Of a stretch of DNA of 46,471 bases, positions 17,772 to 26,719 are shown piece by piece (position 1 is the stretch's first letter; every line of letters starts with the position of its first letter). Origin of the DNA: a virus. Location: the IMG/VR virus record IMGVR_UViG_3300022919_000006, positions 1 through 46,471 of that record. The stretch is one strand, 5' to 3'. The position numbers and the translations under genes were made by a program. Below the pieces are notes generated by a model. The model saw nothing but the letters and a program-made list of their open reading frames with translations. It did no database searches and had not been told where the DNA came from.

Positions 17772-18296
17772 CTAATTAATTTTTGCTAATTTCTTTTCTA
17801 TTTCACTTTTAGTAACTTCTAAATACTGCTTATCAAAAACAACATTATAAGGTAATTCACGAATCAAATCGTATTTTAATATATCTCCCTTTGCTAAATT
17901 ATCCAAAGTGTTCATTAAACCGAACTGATCTAATTTATTGATTCCGGCTTGCAATAATTTAACATCAGGATCAGAACGTAAATAATTAGATTCTAGTTCT
18001 GAAATAGTTTTTAATTCATCTCTAATCCATAAAAAGAAACTCATTGCTTTGTTTACTTCTATGTTTTGAACATCTGACAAGAATACGAATTGTTTACGGT
18101 CCTGGAGCATTAAAAAAAACAATTGTTCTAAATCTCCTGTTTGCATTAACGATGGAAGTTGCTCTTTTAAAAGCCCCCATTTCAAATAGATAAGTGATTC
18201 GAAGTCAAAGTTAAACAATTTTGAACTACGTTTACCGTTTTTGATTAAGAAATCGAAATCTTCTTGTGAAATCTGTGATAGTTTTTTGTTTAGCAT
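17772..18296 (-). CDS. Unknown helical protein, 174 aa
   Basis: An all-helical, charged protein starting MLNKKLSQISQEDFDFLIKNG. There is no cysteine cluster or membrane segment. It lies a few genes upstream of the tape measure, where siphophages often encode tail assembly chaperones; no frameshift signal was found, so that role is only a possibility. It overlaps the upstream gene by 7 bases. Confidence 0.5.
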   Translation of the reverse strand: MLNKKLSQISQEDFDFLIKNGKRSSKLFNFDFESLIYLKWGLLKEQLPSLMQTGDLEQLFFLMLQDRKQFVFLSDVQNIEVNKAMSFFLWIRDELKTISELESNYLRSDPDVKLLQAGINKLDQFGLMNTLDNLAKGDILKYDLIRELPYNVVFDKQYLEVTKSEIEKKLAKIN

Positions 18297-18571
18297 GTTT
18301 TATATTTTACTTTCCAAACGCCTACATTATTAAAATTATCCGATGTCCAACAATTTACACCTTCTACGGGCTTTTTATATTCTTTTTGATATTCCTGACT
18401 GTTTATTACATAAATAATATCTAGGTATGATTCATTTGCCACTTCTATAAAAGTTGGGTTTTTATGAAATTTATCAAAACTTAAACCTTCTTTTATTATA
18501 GATTCATAGCTTTGACCTCCTGATTCATCTAGTTTATCAAAATAAGTAAAAGATTCAAAATTAATGTCCAT
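18290..18571 (-). CDS. Unknown 93-aa protein next to terminase
   Basis: An acidic, aromatic-rich protein (FESFTYFDKLDESGGQSYE), ending with VWKVKYKTC. It follows the large terminase gene after an 18-base gap. It could be a head-completion or packaging accessory protein. No recognised motif. Confidence 0.45.
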   Translation of the reverse strand: MDINFESFTYFDKLDESGGQSYESIIKEGLSFDKFHKNPTFIEVANESYLDIIYVINSQEYQKEYKKPVEGVNCWTSDNFNNVGVWKVKYKTC

Positions 18572-18589
18572 AATAATTTATTTTTTAGG

Positions 18590-19897
18590 TTAATCAATCA
18601 CGCCCCCACCAGAACGTTTTACTTTTGGTTTTAATTCAAAATAACCTCGCATCATTATTGAATCCCATTCATCAGGCGAGCGTCCTATAACTTCTTTTAT
18701 TTTGTCTTTGCTGATAATTCCTTTCTTTCCGTCCTTGTCAATATCCTTTTCTTTTATCTGTTCCATTTCTTCGCCTGTAACATCAACAATTGATTTGTCA
18801 TCGCAATTCTCGGAACATTCACGATCAGATATTTTTTTAGCCATTATAAAAGAACATTGACTTTTTAGGTTATCATAATTTTCATCATTCAAAGCTTTAG
18901 AATTATTTACAAATCCTTTGCATTTCATAAAGTCGACTACTCCGCCGCCTACTCCATCTTCATCTGCAATTATATTACTTAAAGAAACTCCATGTTTTAA
19001 TTGGATTTCTTTTCCTTTCTTGACTACAAAATCCAATCCTGATTTTTCAATACAATAACGAGCAATACAAACCCAACCATGCCAAACACGAAAAACCGTT
19101 TTATCTTTTCCTTTTCTTGCAACATCAATAGTCATGTATTTTAATCCCTCAGGAACTAAATGTTTTGAATTAAAATAATCTACAATCGCATCCTGTTCAA
19201 TTAATGTTGCAGGGTCATCATCATATTCCCAATTTCCATAATACAAACGTTGTTTGCTGTTTTTATCTAGTCTAAGCAATGATTGTAAGTAACTAGGGTG
19301 TAAGTGCGGGTTATCTGTTGGAAGAGATTGTATAAACTTCCTGTAATTATCTAAAGTGTAATCCTTAGCAGGTTTATAAAACTCTTTGTAAGTCCAGTTC
19401 TTAGCGGGATTACAAGATCCTAATATTTTAGGGATTAAATTAAACTCGTGAAGTTTATAACGGATACGTGATTTAACAATTTGCCATGCTTTATAAACTA
19501 ATTGATTGCACTCATCAATAAAAGCACCTGTAATCTCCAGAGAACCTAAACTATCAAACTCTGGGTCTGATGGATATAAAAACAAATCCTTTAAAATTAT
19601 TTGGCTTCCGTTATCCCAGTAAATAATGTGATCCTGAGCGTTATATTTAAATTGGTTTGTTATTTTTAATAACGATGCTTGCTCAAAAAAAGTATTTAAA
19701 GTTGTTTCTTTTAAGGTTTTTAGTTTTGATCTACCCATTAACCAACGACTACCAGCATAAGTCTGGCACATTTCAATTAACCATAAACATCCTAAAGCAG
19801 ATTTACCACCACCCGCAGCACCTCCGTAAAGTATTTCCTCTGTAATATTATCCTTTAAATAATAAACAGCATGTTCTTGTTTAATTAATAGCTTCAT
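18590..19897 (-). CDS. terL: Terminase large subunit
   Basis: A 435-residue packaging motor. The ATPase domain carries a Walker A motif GGAAGGGKS (residues 25-33) and Walker B AFIDEC (125-130, acidic pair DE). The nuclease domain has TIDVARKGKD with Asp258 and IIADEDGVGGG with Asp312/Asp314, typical metal-binding positions of the RNase H-like nuclease. It cuts concatemers and pumps DNA through the portal. It overlaps the small subunit gene by 17 bases. The cos or pac mode cannot be read directly. Confidence 0.92.
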   Translation of the reverse strand: MKLLIKQEHAVYYLKDNITEEILYGGAAGGGKSALGCLWLIEMCQTYAGSRWLMGRSKLKTLKETTLNTFFEQASLLKITNQFKYNAQDHIIYWDNGSQIILKDLFLYPSDPEFDSLGSLEITGAFIDECNQLVYKAWQIVKSRIRYKLHEFNLIPKILGSCNPAKNWTYKEFYKPAKDYTLDNYRKFIQSLPTDNPHLHPSYLQSLLRLDKNSKQRLYYGNWEYDDDPATLIEQDAIVDYFNSKHLVPEGLKYMTIDVARKGKDKTVFRVWHGWVCIARYCIEKSGLDFVVKKGKEIQLKHGVSLSNIIADEDGVGGGVVDFMKCKGFVNNSKALNDENYDNLKSQCSFIMAKKISDRECSENCDDKSIVDVTGEEMEQIKEKDIDKDGKKGIISKDKIKEVIGRSPDEWDSIMMRGYFELKPKVKRSGGGVID

Positions 19898-20321
19898 TAG
19901 GGTTTATTCCAGAACCCAAAGAAATAACATTTGTAGTAATTCCTCCAGAATGTTCTTGTTGTACTTTAGTCCCGTATTTACTAGGATTTAATTTTCCTAA
20001 TACCCATTTACGCGCTTCAATTTGTAAATTGTTTCTTTGAATAATGTTATGATTAGTAACTGGTCCTTTATCGGTTTCAATAACATCTTCCCCTTGCTTG
20101 TCTGCAATTAAAAGTATTTCATCAAGTAATAATAATTCTCTACTCTCACACGCGCGCGCGTATTGTTTTGATTTTTCCTCGTCTTCTTCTAACCAATTGT
20201 AAAAAGTTTGACTGCTTGGCATTCCATTAGTATCTAAAGCATAACGCAAAGATTTTCCTGAATTTATTTCAGAAATAATATAATCAAATGATTCTTGCTT
20301 TTTATCTTCTGTGTAAGACAT
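19881..20321 (-). CDS. terS: Terminase small subunit
   Basis: A 146-residue protein with an N-terminal helix-turn-helix (SLRYALDTNGMPSSQTFYNW) in the style of small terminases, and a C-terminal KWVLGKLNPSKYGTKV segment that is a signature of this family. It recognises the packaging site and recruits the large subunit. Position directly upstream of and overlapping terL supports it. Confidence 0.85.
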   Translation of the reverse strand: MSYTEDKKQESFDYIISEINSGKSLRYALDTNGMPSSQTFYNWLEEDEEKSKQYARACESRELLLLDEILLIADKQGEDVIETDKGPVTNHNIIQRNNLQIEARKWVLGKLNPSKYGTKVQQEHSGGITTNVISLGSGINPNEAIN

Positions 20322-20322
20322 T

Positions 20323-20490
20323 TTACTTTTTAATTATTGATAACACTTCAGCTAACTGATATTTTTCAAATGATAAGATTTCTTTTGCTCGTTCTTCTGA
20401 ACATTCAAATTCTTGATTCTTAAATCTTTTTAATTCAGCTTTAGTGTCGTGAAAATTAGCCAAAACTTTTAATGTAACTATTTTTTTCAT
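20323..20490 (-). CDS. Small conserved phage protein, 55 aa
   Basis: MKKIVTLKVLANFHDTKAEL with a following Arg/Lys-rich helix and one cysteine (FECSEERAKEIL). It looks like small phage proteins of Bacteroidota that begin with a short strand and a helix bundle. The start shares four bases with the stop of the glycosyltransferase gene, and the stop is one base from the terS start. Function unknown. Confidence 0.6.
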   Translation of the reverse strand: MKKIVTLKVLANFHDTKAELKRFKNQEFECSEERAKEILSFEKYQLAEVLSIIKK

Positions 20491-21440
20491 GCTTCAAGTA
20501 ATTTTATCCAATCAGATTCTTTTCCTAATTCTTCAAACTCTGGAACTATTAATTCACGTTTTAATATTGTTTCAAAATCAATATAATTCATTTCAAACGG
20601 CACAATGTAACCGTTAACCCCATTTTTTATTTGTTCTTTCCCAGAAGCAAAAGGTGTAATTATGCAAGGAGTCTTAACCTGCATTGCTTCGTAAACTGAA
20701 TAAGCAAAACCTTCTGTATCGGATAACTGAACTAAGTAATCAGCTTTGTTTATTTCTTTGAATGGTTCTCTTGTAACTCCTTTAAAAATAACATTAGGAC
20801 AATTCTTAAACCATGATACAACTTGTTTCGCAAAATTATGTTTTATATTCCCGTAAACATTCCAAATATACGGTATTTTTTTTGAATCTAATTGTTGTGA
20901 TAATTGCAACATTCTTTTAAATCCTTTTTCTCCTGATAACCTGGAGCATGTAACTAATGTTAGGATATTGTTATTTTGTTTCGGTTCGTGTTTAATAGTA
21001 TTGTCAAGAAGGTTATAAATTACTGCATCACATTTATAAGGTGTTGCTTCTTCAAAAGCTTCTTTTACGATTTCGCCAACGCAAACATGGTGTGTTGTTT
21101 TTTCATGTTTCAAATATTTGAAATTCCAATTTGAAATAACGTGTCTGTAATCAGCGTGTACTACTTGAATAACTTTATCAGCGTTTATATTATCGTATGG
21201 GCTAAATCCCCATGCCGTAGAGTTCACAAAGTAATCGAATTGGTATTGCTTTGATTTATCAATTTTTACAACATCTACATAATCAGAAATCTCAAAAAGT
21301 AAATCATTGCTTTCTACCCAATCAAAAATTAAAGTAATTTTGTAATGTTTTGACATTCGTTTACAGAAATTAGCTACGAAGGTTTCGACGCCTCCTAAAA
21401 TATTGTAATTGCTTATGTATATGCCTAATGTTTTTTTCAT
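20487..21440 (-). CDS. GT4-like glycosyltransferase
   Basis: A 317-residue enzyme beginning MKKTLGIYISNYNILGGVET. An in-frame start 12 codons upstream is less likely because it precedes the usual first strand. The N-terminal GGVETFVANF loop and the C-terminal EGFAYSVYE (Glu243 and Glu251, the E-x7-E pair) mark a GT-B fold retaining glycosyltransferase of family 4, preceded by LVTCSRLSGEKGFKRM, the strand-loop that binds the nucleotide sugar. In phages such enzymes glycosylate phage DNA, virion proteins or host surface sugar; here the acceptor is unknown. It follows a terminator-like hairpin. Confidence 0.8.
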   Translation of the reverse strand: MKKTLGIYISNYNILGGVETFVANFCKRMSKHYKITLIFDWVESNDLLFEISDYVDVVKIDKSKQYQFDYFVNSTAWGFSPYDNINADKVIQVVHADYRHVISNWNFKYLKHEKTTHHVCVGEIVKEAFEEATPYKCDAVIYNLLDNTIKHEPKQNNNILTLVTCSRLSGEKGFKRMLQLSQQLDSKKIPYIWNVYGNIKHNFAKQVVSWFKNCPNVIFKGVTREPFKEINKADYLVQLSDTEGFAYSVYEAMQVKTPCIITPFASGKEQIKNGVNGYIVPFEMNYIDFETILKRELIVPEFEELGKESDWIKLLEA

Positions 21441-21475
21441 ATATGTAAAACTACAAAATTCCATTGTAAAAAGCA

Positions 21476-21512
21476 AAAAACCATCACAAAGTTAATTGGA
21501 TGGTGTTTTTTG
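21476..21512. terminator. Terminator-like hairpin upstream of glycosyltransferase
   Basis: AAAAACCATC (21476-21485) pairs with GATGGTGTTTTT (21499-21510) with one bulged base. T runs follow on both strands. It separates the gene at 21518-21691 from the glycosyltransferase, so the latter may need its own promoter or partial read-through. Confidence 0.65.
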
Positions 21513-21517
21513 GTGTG

Positions 21518-21691
21518 TTACAAAACCTCTTGATTAGTTGATAAATATTTTTCAACATCTTCAATGGTCATACTCCAAGAAGAAGGAAAATCAATTGTTT
21601 TTACATCATTATACATATTTCGATATTCGAAAGTATCTCGTTTATTATCGGAATATATTTTATTAACACAGGTCACTTCTTCAATTTTCAT
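21518..21691 (-). CDS. Small unknown protein, 57 aa
   Basis: MKIEEVTCVNKIYSDNKRDT, then an acidic second half (IEDVEKYLSTNQEVL). It starts three bases after the stop of 21695-21940 and ends at a terminator. Function unknown. Confidence 0.5.
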   Translation of the reverse strand: MKIEEVTCVNKIYSDNKRDTFEYRNMYNDVKTIDFPSSWSMTIEDVEKYLSTNQEVL

Positions 21692-21694
21692 CCC

Positions 21695-21940
21695 CTATTT
21701 AATTTTAAGATTAATAATTTCTTCCTGTAGATTTTTTACAACCTTGTCTTGGATTTCAAGTAAATCCTTGCGTTTGTCCGACTTGCATTTAAGATGGTTG
21801 TATTTCGATTGTAAAACATCGTAATCGTCCCGCAACATATCATTTACATGTGTCTCTAGTCTCAAAGAGCATTTTACAATTATAAGCCAAATGCATAATC
21901 CAGCCGATAAAGCGAAAAAAAATAGTGCGTATGTTTCCAT
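21695..21940 (-). CDS. Single-span membrane protein with coiled coil
   Basis: An 81-residue protein. One N-terminal membrane helix (YALFFFALSAGLCIWLIIV, residues 4-22) is followed by a basic coiled coil. The shape resembles i-spanin-like or membrane-anchored small phage proteins, but it is not near the lysis genes. Two bases separate it from the next gene upstream. Confidence 0.5.
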   Translation of the reverse strand: METYALFFFALSAGLCIWLIIVKCSLRLETHVNDMLRDDYDVLQSKYNHLKCKSDKRKDLLEIQDKVVKNLQEEIINLKIK

Positions 21941-21942
21941 GG

Positions 21943-22380
21943 TTATACTAATTGATATTTAGGCTGTTCGTTTTCGGTTTCAAATAATTTAGTATAATCC
22001 ATTACGTTTGGAATGTTGTCCAGTTCGCAAAGGTAATCTACTACTGCGCATAAGCCTTTGAATTGGGTTTCTTTATCTTTTCCTACGCTCCAATTACCAT
22101 AGAATTTATCTTTCCACTTTCCAAACATGAAAATCTGTTCAACATATATTAATTCTTCAAAAGAATATCCTGTTTTTTCAATAGTTAGGTTTGGTAAAAA
22201 ATTATTCACTCTTTGTAATACAGAATCAAAAGCTATATTATCTATCCAAGCCTGACTATTATCACAAATATTTCCTACTGCGCACATGGTACAATCCATA
22301 GCGTTTAATTCCCCATTATGATAAGCATTATACAATTTTGTTACTGCGTTATCAAATCTTACTGTTGTTTTCATAGTCAT
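21943..22380 (-). CDS. Conserved hypothetical protein with CxxC motif, 145 aa
   Basis: KLYNAYHNGELNAMDCTMC near residues 15-33 and AVGNICDNSQAW after it resemble a conserved family found in Flavobacteria and their phages; no function is established for it. The start overlaps the upstream gene's stop (ATGA). Confidence 0.55.
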   Translation of the reverse strand: MTMKTTVRFDNAVTKLYNAYHNGELNAMDCTMCAVGNICDNSQAWIDNIAFDSVLQRVNNFLPNLTIEKTGYSFEELIYVEQIFMFGKWKDKFYGNWSVGKDKETQFKGLCAVVDYLCELDNIPNVMDYTKLFETENEQPKYQLV

Positions 22381-22574
22381 TTTGTGTTAGCGTTTACAAT
22401 TTCATAATCAATTTCTATTTCCGACAATGGTTTATCGAAATTTGGGTCAGTTAAACGTATTTTTAAAGAACGTTCTTTTACTTTCCTTAGTTCTTTATTC
22501 AAACGTTTATTTTCTTTCTCTAAAGCATCTATACGTTGCTGTAAAAAGTCTTGGTGCTGTTCTTGTGCGCTCAT
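22377..22574 (-). CDS. Small coiled-coil protein, 65 aa
   Basis: The first 35 residues form a strong coiled coil (QHQDFLQQRIDALEKENKRL), followed by a basic hinge and an acidic tail. It overlaps the next gene by four bases. Function unknown; small oligomeric adaptor proteins of this type are common in phage early regions. Confidence 0.55.
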   Translation of the reverse strand: MSAQEQHQDFLQQRIDALEKENKRLNKELRKVKERSLKIRLTDPNFDKPLSEIEIDYEIVNANTK

Positions 22575-22576
22575 AA

Positions 22577-23356
22577 CTATACGATTTTTTTATTCAACAA
22601 TTTTTCCACTTCTTCTTTTGTGATGGTTGTGATTGTTTCAGCCCATTGACCAAACTGAAATACTATAGCGTTCCATTTACCATAACTTACCCATAAATTA
22701 TCTCCATCAAAATTACAGTATTTTTCAAAATCTAACATATATGATTCTTCATTGTAATCTGAAAACATACTTATATTTAAAGGCTTTACATGATGATTTT
22801 TATACCTCCTAACCGCTTCCAATTTCAACGCTTCGAAAACTTCTTCGGGGGTGGCTTTGATCGGATTCCAATCCTTACAATTTTTTAAATATTCTCCATC
22901 AACTACCCACTTACAATTTGACCATTCACTATCTGTGAATCCGTATGAATTATCGTCTAACTGATAGCAAAAAATACTATTTCCTGCTTTATACCATTTG
23001 TTTACCTCTAACTTAACCTCAAACACCTCAGGAAATTCTTCACGCATATTGTATTTTAGGACATGCTCTTTAGTAATCGTATAAGTCGGTTCCGTTTCAA
23101 TACAACATGCATTCAAAAATATTTCTTCGTTCCATGTTTCGTGGACAGTTCTGTATTGCTCGTTAGGATAGCTATTATTTCCGATATTACCTCTTTTTAA
23201 AACGTAATTATTTATCAAATAAGGATGCTCGTCAAAATCATAAATAGTGTTAAAATTGATAAATGCGTGTCCTTCCAACTTCGGCTTAATCATATTGAAT
23301 TGGTCTTGATTGCATTTCATGGCCAATGGGGAAAATTCTTTTTTTGATGGTTTCAT
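22577..23356 (-). CDS. Unknown 259-aa early protein
   Basis: It has repeated aromatic segments: VNKWYKAGNSIFCYQLDDN and WSNCKWVVDGEYLKNC near 125-165, then a helix EEVFEALKLEAVRRY, then FGQWAETITTITKEEVEKLLNK at the end. The pattern is one seen in early-region phage proteins of unknown role. Two bases from the next gene. Confidence 0.5.
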   Translation of the reverse strand: MKPSKKEFSPLAMKCNQDQFNMIKPKLEGHAFINFNTIYDFDEHPYLINNYVLKRGNIGNNSYPNEQYRTVHETWNEEIFLNACCIETEPTYTITKEHVLKYNMREEFPEVFEVKLEVNKWYKAGNSIFCYQLDDNSYGFTDSEWSNCKWVVDGEYLKNCKDWNPIKATPEEVFEALKLEAVRRYKNHHVKPLNISMFSDYNEESYMLDFEKYCNFDGDNLWVSYGKWNAIVFQFGQWAETITTITKEEVEKLLNKKIV

Positions 23357-23370
23357 AAGTTTTTTAGTTT

Positions 23371-24066
23371 TTAGTTTTTAAAGTAATTTTTTAGTGATTC
23401 TCCGTACCATTCCCAATTATCAACACCTCCGTTTTCTAAAGCTGTTAATTTTTCATTTCGGCCTAAAAGTTCTTCGTAATCAGAATAATTAATCTTAACT
23501 TCTGAATCAACTATGATTAGTTGCTTTTGAGATTCCATTGTTTTAATATCATCTTTTAATTTATCGTAATCTTTAATTACAATGTCAGTCAAAGCTTTTC
23601 TATTTTCTACAATAGCGTCCATTTTACGAATTTCTTCTTTATTATCGGATAATTGCTTTTCTTGTTGTTTAATTAACGACTTACTTTCGGCTATAATATC
23701 AATCAAACCACTAAGAACGTTTTTAGATCCTTTAATTTTATCTTTTAAGCTTTCGTTCTCTTTCCATTCAAAAGGCTCGTCCCTCAATTCTTTACCTCTT
23801 ACAAAGAAAATATTTTCTTCATCTATATTGTTTTCTGAAAAAATTATTTCTAACAATTCATTAGCCTGGCTTACTTTTTCATCACAATAACAAGTGCTTT
23901 TATGACCTACCATACAAGCGTCACAACCTCTGAATTGTTCTGCAATTTCATCCAAGTTTTTGCCTTGTATTTCTATTTTTACCAAGACTTTGTAAAAGTC
24001 TGTATTTTCATCTTTTTCTATTACTAATACTGGGCGATTATTATAATATTTTAATTGTTTTTCCAT
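23371..24066 (-). CDS. Unknown 231-aa protein with coiled coil and cysteine cluster
   Basis: A cysteine cluster near residues 49-60 (GCDACMVGHKSTCYC) may bind zinc. A long coiled coil (about 100-190) follows and the end has WEWYGESLKNYF. Overlaps the upstream 52-residue membrane protein by 16 bases. Function unknown. Confidence 0.5.
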   Translation of the reverse strand: MEKQLKYYNNRPVLVIEKDENTDFYKVLVKIEIQGKNLDEIAEQFRGCDACMVGHKSTCYCDEKVSQANELLEIIFSENNIDEENIFFVRGKELRDEPFEWKENESLKDKIKGSKNVLSGLIDIIAESKSLIKQQEKQLSDNKEEIRKMDAIVENRKALTDIVIKDYDKLKDDIKTMESQKQLIIVDSEVKINYSDYEELLGRNEKLTALENGGVDNWEWYGESLKNYFKN

Positions 24067-24209
24067 TTTAGATAGGTTATTATTAATATCACTAAGATTA
24101 TTTGGAATATTGCACCGTCAATCGGTACGCTTATAGTTTTGCAATGCGGGTTGTGTTCACGTCCTGCAACTGCGCACCATTCTTCTGAAAATGGTTCTGG
24201 GGGTTTCAT
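24051..24209 (-). CDS. Small membrane protein, 52 aa
   Basis: MKPPEPFSEEWCAVAGREH, then a C-terminal membrane helix (IFQIILVILIITYL, about residues 34-47) with a short basic end. Its start overlaps the stop of 24206-24337 (ATGA) and its end overlaps the next gene by 16 bases, so it is firmly set in the operon. Topology suggests a tail-anchored peptide. Confidence 0.5.
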   Translation of the reverse strand: MKPPEPFSEEWCAVAGREHNPHCKTISVPIDGAIFQIILVILIITYLKWKNN

Positions 24210-24337
24210 TCTACTTCATTAGCTTTGTCAGTTAATATTTTTTGAGCCAACTCTTTGAAAGTTGTTTTTTCTTTAATCGCTTTGATGGTTAGAATCTCAA
24301 TGACTTTTTCGTCTAAATGGATTTGTTTTGCTTTCAT
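24206..24337 (-). CDS. Ribbon-helix-helix-like small protein, 43 aa
   Basis: MKAKQIHLDEKVIEILTIKA followed by IKEKTTFKELAQKILTDKA: one short strand then two helices, the outline of a CopG/MetJ-type DNA-binding dimer. Such small proteins often regulate phage operons. It is not long enough for any other domain. Four-base overlap with the next gene. Confidence 0.5.
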   Translation of the reverse strand: MKAKQIHLDEKVIEILTIKAIKEKTTFKELAQKILTDKANEVE

Positions 24338-24403
24338 GTTTATATGTTTTTATATATCACATATATATAGAATACTTTTTAATATACAATACGCTTATTC
24401 AAT

Positions 24404-24526
24404 TTATACCAATTCTAAATAAACTTTCTCAATAAACGAAAAAGTAACGATTGTTATATTATGCTTATCTTTTAAAGCTTGTTTTTCTTGTTCTGATAGG
24501 GATCGCCAGTAGCGGAGTTCGTCCAT
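24404..24526 (-). CDS. Small unknown protein, 40 aa
   Basis: MDELRYWRSLSEQEKQALKD, helical, ends VYLELV. It starts one base after the helicase-methyltransferase stop. Supported only by position and codon use. Confidence 0.4.
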   Translation of the reverse strand: MDELRYWRSLSEQEKQALKDKHNITIVTFSFIEKVYLELV

Positions 24527-24527
24527 T

Positions 24528-26708
24528 TTAAAAAAGAGTTAGCGTTGAGTTTTTTTCTTGAACGAATGCTTTGTGATTGCTTTCATTTATTTTGAAATAA
24601 CTTTCTTTTAATTCAATTGATATTGATTTACGATTCATTTTAATAGCGGAGCAACCCTCAGACCCAATACCTCCAAACGGACTGAATACAGTTTCACCTT
24701 CGTTTGAATATAAATGCAATATCCTTTCAATAGTATCTAATTGTAAAGGACAAATATGCTTTTCGTCATTTCCGTCACGCCCAGAACGGTATTGTAATGT
24801 TCTTGAATAATCAATATCATACCAAACAGGGGATGCGTATTTTTGCCATAAATCAACTGGTAAATAATCCCCTCGTGAACTATCTTTATCTTGGTGTGTT
24901 ATTGGTACTTCGTTATCTCCCTCGTTTCTAAAAAATAAAACATAATCCGGAATACCTACCCTTGACATTATAGAATCTTTTTTAATTGTTTTATGAAGTA
25001 ATCCTAATGCTTTTGTTCTTTGCATTTCTGTAACTGGGTTTTTCCATAAAGTAACTTTAGAATGATAAATAAAACCCTCTTTTTGAAACCAATCAATTAA
25101 CATTCCTGAAAAGTCACGCAATCCGATATAACCCTCTTTTCCTTTTTGAATTGGCAGGTCCATACAATGTATCGCACACATACGACCACTTTTAAGAACT
25201 CTTTTCAATTCTGGAATAAGATACTTAAAATGATTTTCAAATTGTTTATAATCTGAAACATTTCCCATATCTTCCTCTTTATCTGAATACACATAAAGTT
25301 CTGCAAAAGGAGGGCTAAATACAATTACATCTGCTGCATTGTCTGGAATGTTTTTTGTTTCTTGAACGCAATCGCCATTTATTAAATGATACTGATCTGT
25401 TTTTATTTCTTTATTCATAATTTTTACTTTTGATTTAGATGTTTTATAATTTGCTTCTGAACTGTATTTTGCCATTTCATGTATTCTTTCAAAATGTTGT
25501 TTCTCTTTTTCTAAAATAGAGTTTCTAACATTAATTTGACTTTCTGGAATTAGAATATGTACGGTTACTTTTCTTTGTTGACCAAAACGATAACATCTTC
25601 TTACTGCCTGATAGAATGCTTCAAATTTGAAATCATAAGACATAAATACCATTTGATTGCATTGTTGGTAATTCATACCAAAAGAAGCAATTGAAGTTTT
25701 TGTAATTAATGTTTTAAATTCATTGTTTGCAAATCCATTTAAGTATTTTGCTTTATATTCTGGTGTGTCCGAACCTTGAACATTTACAGAATTTTCAATT
25801 AACTTTGATAACGTGTCTGTTTCTTGGTTCTTCAAACCCCAAACTATAAACTGATCATTATTTGAATTTACAATTTCTAATGTTTTTTCAATTCTGGAAT
25901 CAAAAGATCTATTTAAATCTTTGTGTAATTCAGTTGCAGAAACAGCAACATCCCCGAATAAATTTTCGCTTAAATTTTCAACTTTTATAATGTGTTCAAT
26001 ATATTCTATTTCAGGTAAATTATATCCTTCTGAATTAAAACCTAAACTACTAGGATTATCGATAGCCATTGACCAAGTAGCAACGTATTTCCAGAAGGCA
26101 TCTTTTGCGTGCTTTCTTAATCTCCATTTTGAAGTTTCTCCCCCATCGTGTACAAAAAACATTGCTAAAATTTCTAAATAACTCATTCCACCTAAAAATT
26201 CAGAATGCTGACCTAGTTCCATATGATCGTTTGGCGAAGGAGTGGCGGTACAACAAAGCTTATAAGGGGTTTTTTTAAAAGTTTCTATTATCAATGATGA
26301 TAGTTTTCCGTCACGACCTTTTAATATACTGGATTCGTCTAAAACAACACCTGAGTAAATACTCGTGTCAATGTTTTTTAATTGGTCGTAATTAGTAATA
26401 TTAAAAACATCTAATTCAATCCCGAACTTTATAGCCTCGTTTTTTGTCTGTTCTACAATTGCCAAAGGTGCTAATATCAAAACTTTCTTTTTAGTCTTGT
26501 TTTGAACCTGTTTTGCCCATTCCAATTGACAAAAAGTTTTACCTAAACCACAATCAAAGAAAAAAGCAAAACGCCCTTTAAACAATGCTGTTTGTACTCC
26601 AAACTTTTGAAAATCTTTTAATGATTTATTTAATTTTGATTCTGAAATTTTAAATCCGCTTTCAGTAAATGTTTTTCTTTTAGTTTCTAAAAATTGGTCG
26701 TAGTTCAT
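24528..26708 (-). CDS. SNF2-type helicase fused to DNA methyltransferase
   Basis: A 726-residue fusion. The N-terminal half is a superfamily 2 helicase: Walker A GLGKT (54-58), DES box (124-126), TATP (154-157), and motif VI QAVRRCYRFGQ (367-377). The C-terminal half (from about 435) is an amino-methyltransferase of the beta type: catalytic motif SPPF (465-468) precedes the SAM motif FSPFGGIGSEG (675-685). It would modify adenine N6 or cytosine N4, likely to protect phage DNA from host restriction, with the helicase part loading or moving along DNA. No separate restriction nuclease is visible, so it is best read as an anti-restriction orphan enzyme. Confidence 0.85.
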   Translation of the reverse strand: MNYDQFLETKRKTFTESGFKISESKLNKSLKDFQKFGVQTALFKGRFAFFFDCGLGKTFCQLEWAKQVQNKTKKKVLILAPLAIVEQTKNEAIKFGIELDVFNITNYDQLKNIDTSIYSGVVLDESSILKGRDGKLSSLIIETFKKTPYKLCCTATPSPNDHMELGQHSEFLGGMSYLEILAMFFVHDGGETSKWRLRKHAKDAFWKYVATWSMAIDNPSSLGFNSEGYNLPEIEYIEHIIKVENLSENLFGDVAVSATELHKDLNRSFDSRIEKTLEIVNSNNDQFIVWGLKNQETDTLSKLIENSVNVQGSDTPEYKAKYLNGFANNEFKTLITKTSIASFGMNYQQCNQMVFMSYDFKFEAFYQAVRRCYRFGQQRKVTVHILIPESQINVRNSILEKEKQHFERIHEMAKYSSEANYKTSKSKVKIMNKEIKTDQYHLINGDCVQETKNIPDNAADVIVFSPPFAELYVYSDKEEDMGNVSDYKQFENHFKYLIPELKRVLKSGRMCAIHCMDLPIQKGKEGYIGLRDFSGMLIDWFQKEGFIYHSKVTLWKNPVTEMQRTKALGLLHKTIKKDSIMSRVGIPDYVLFFRNEGDNEVPITHQDKDSSRGDYLPVDLWQKYASPVWYDIDYSRTLQYRSGRDGNDEKHICPLQLDTIERILHLYSNEGETVFSPFGGIGSEGCSAIKMNRKSISIELKESYFKINESNHKAFVQEKNSTLTLF

Positions 26709-26719
26709 AGTGCTTTTTA

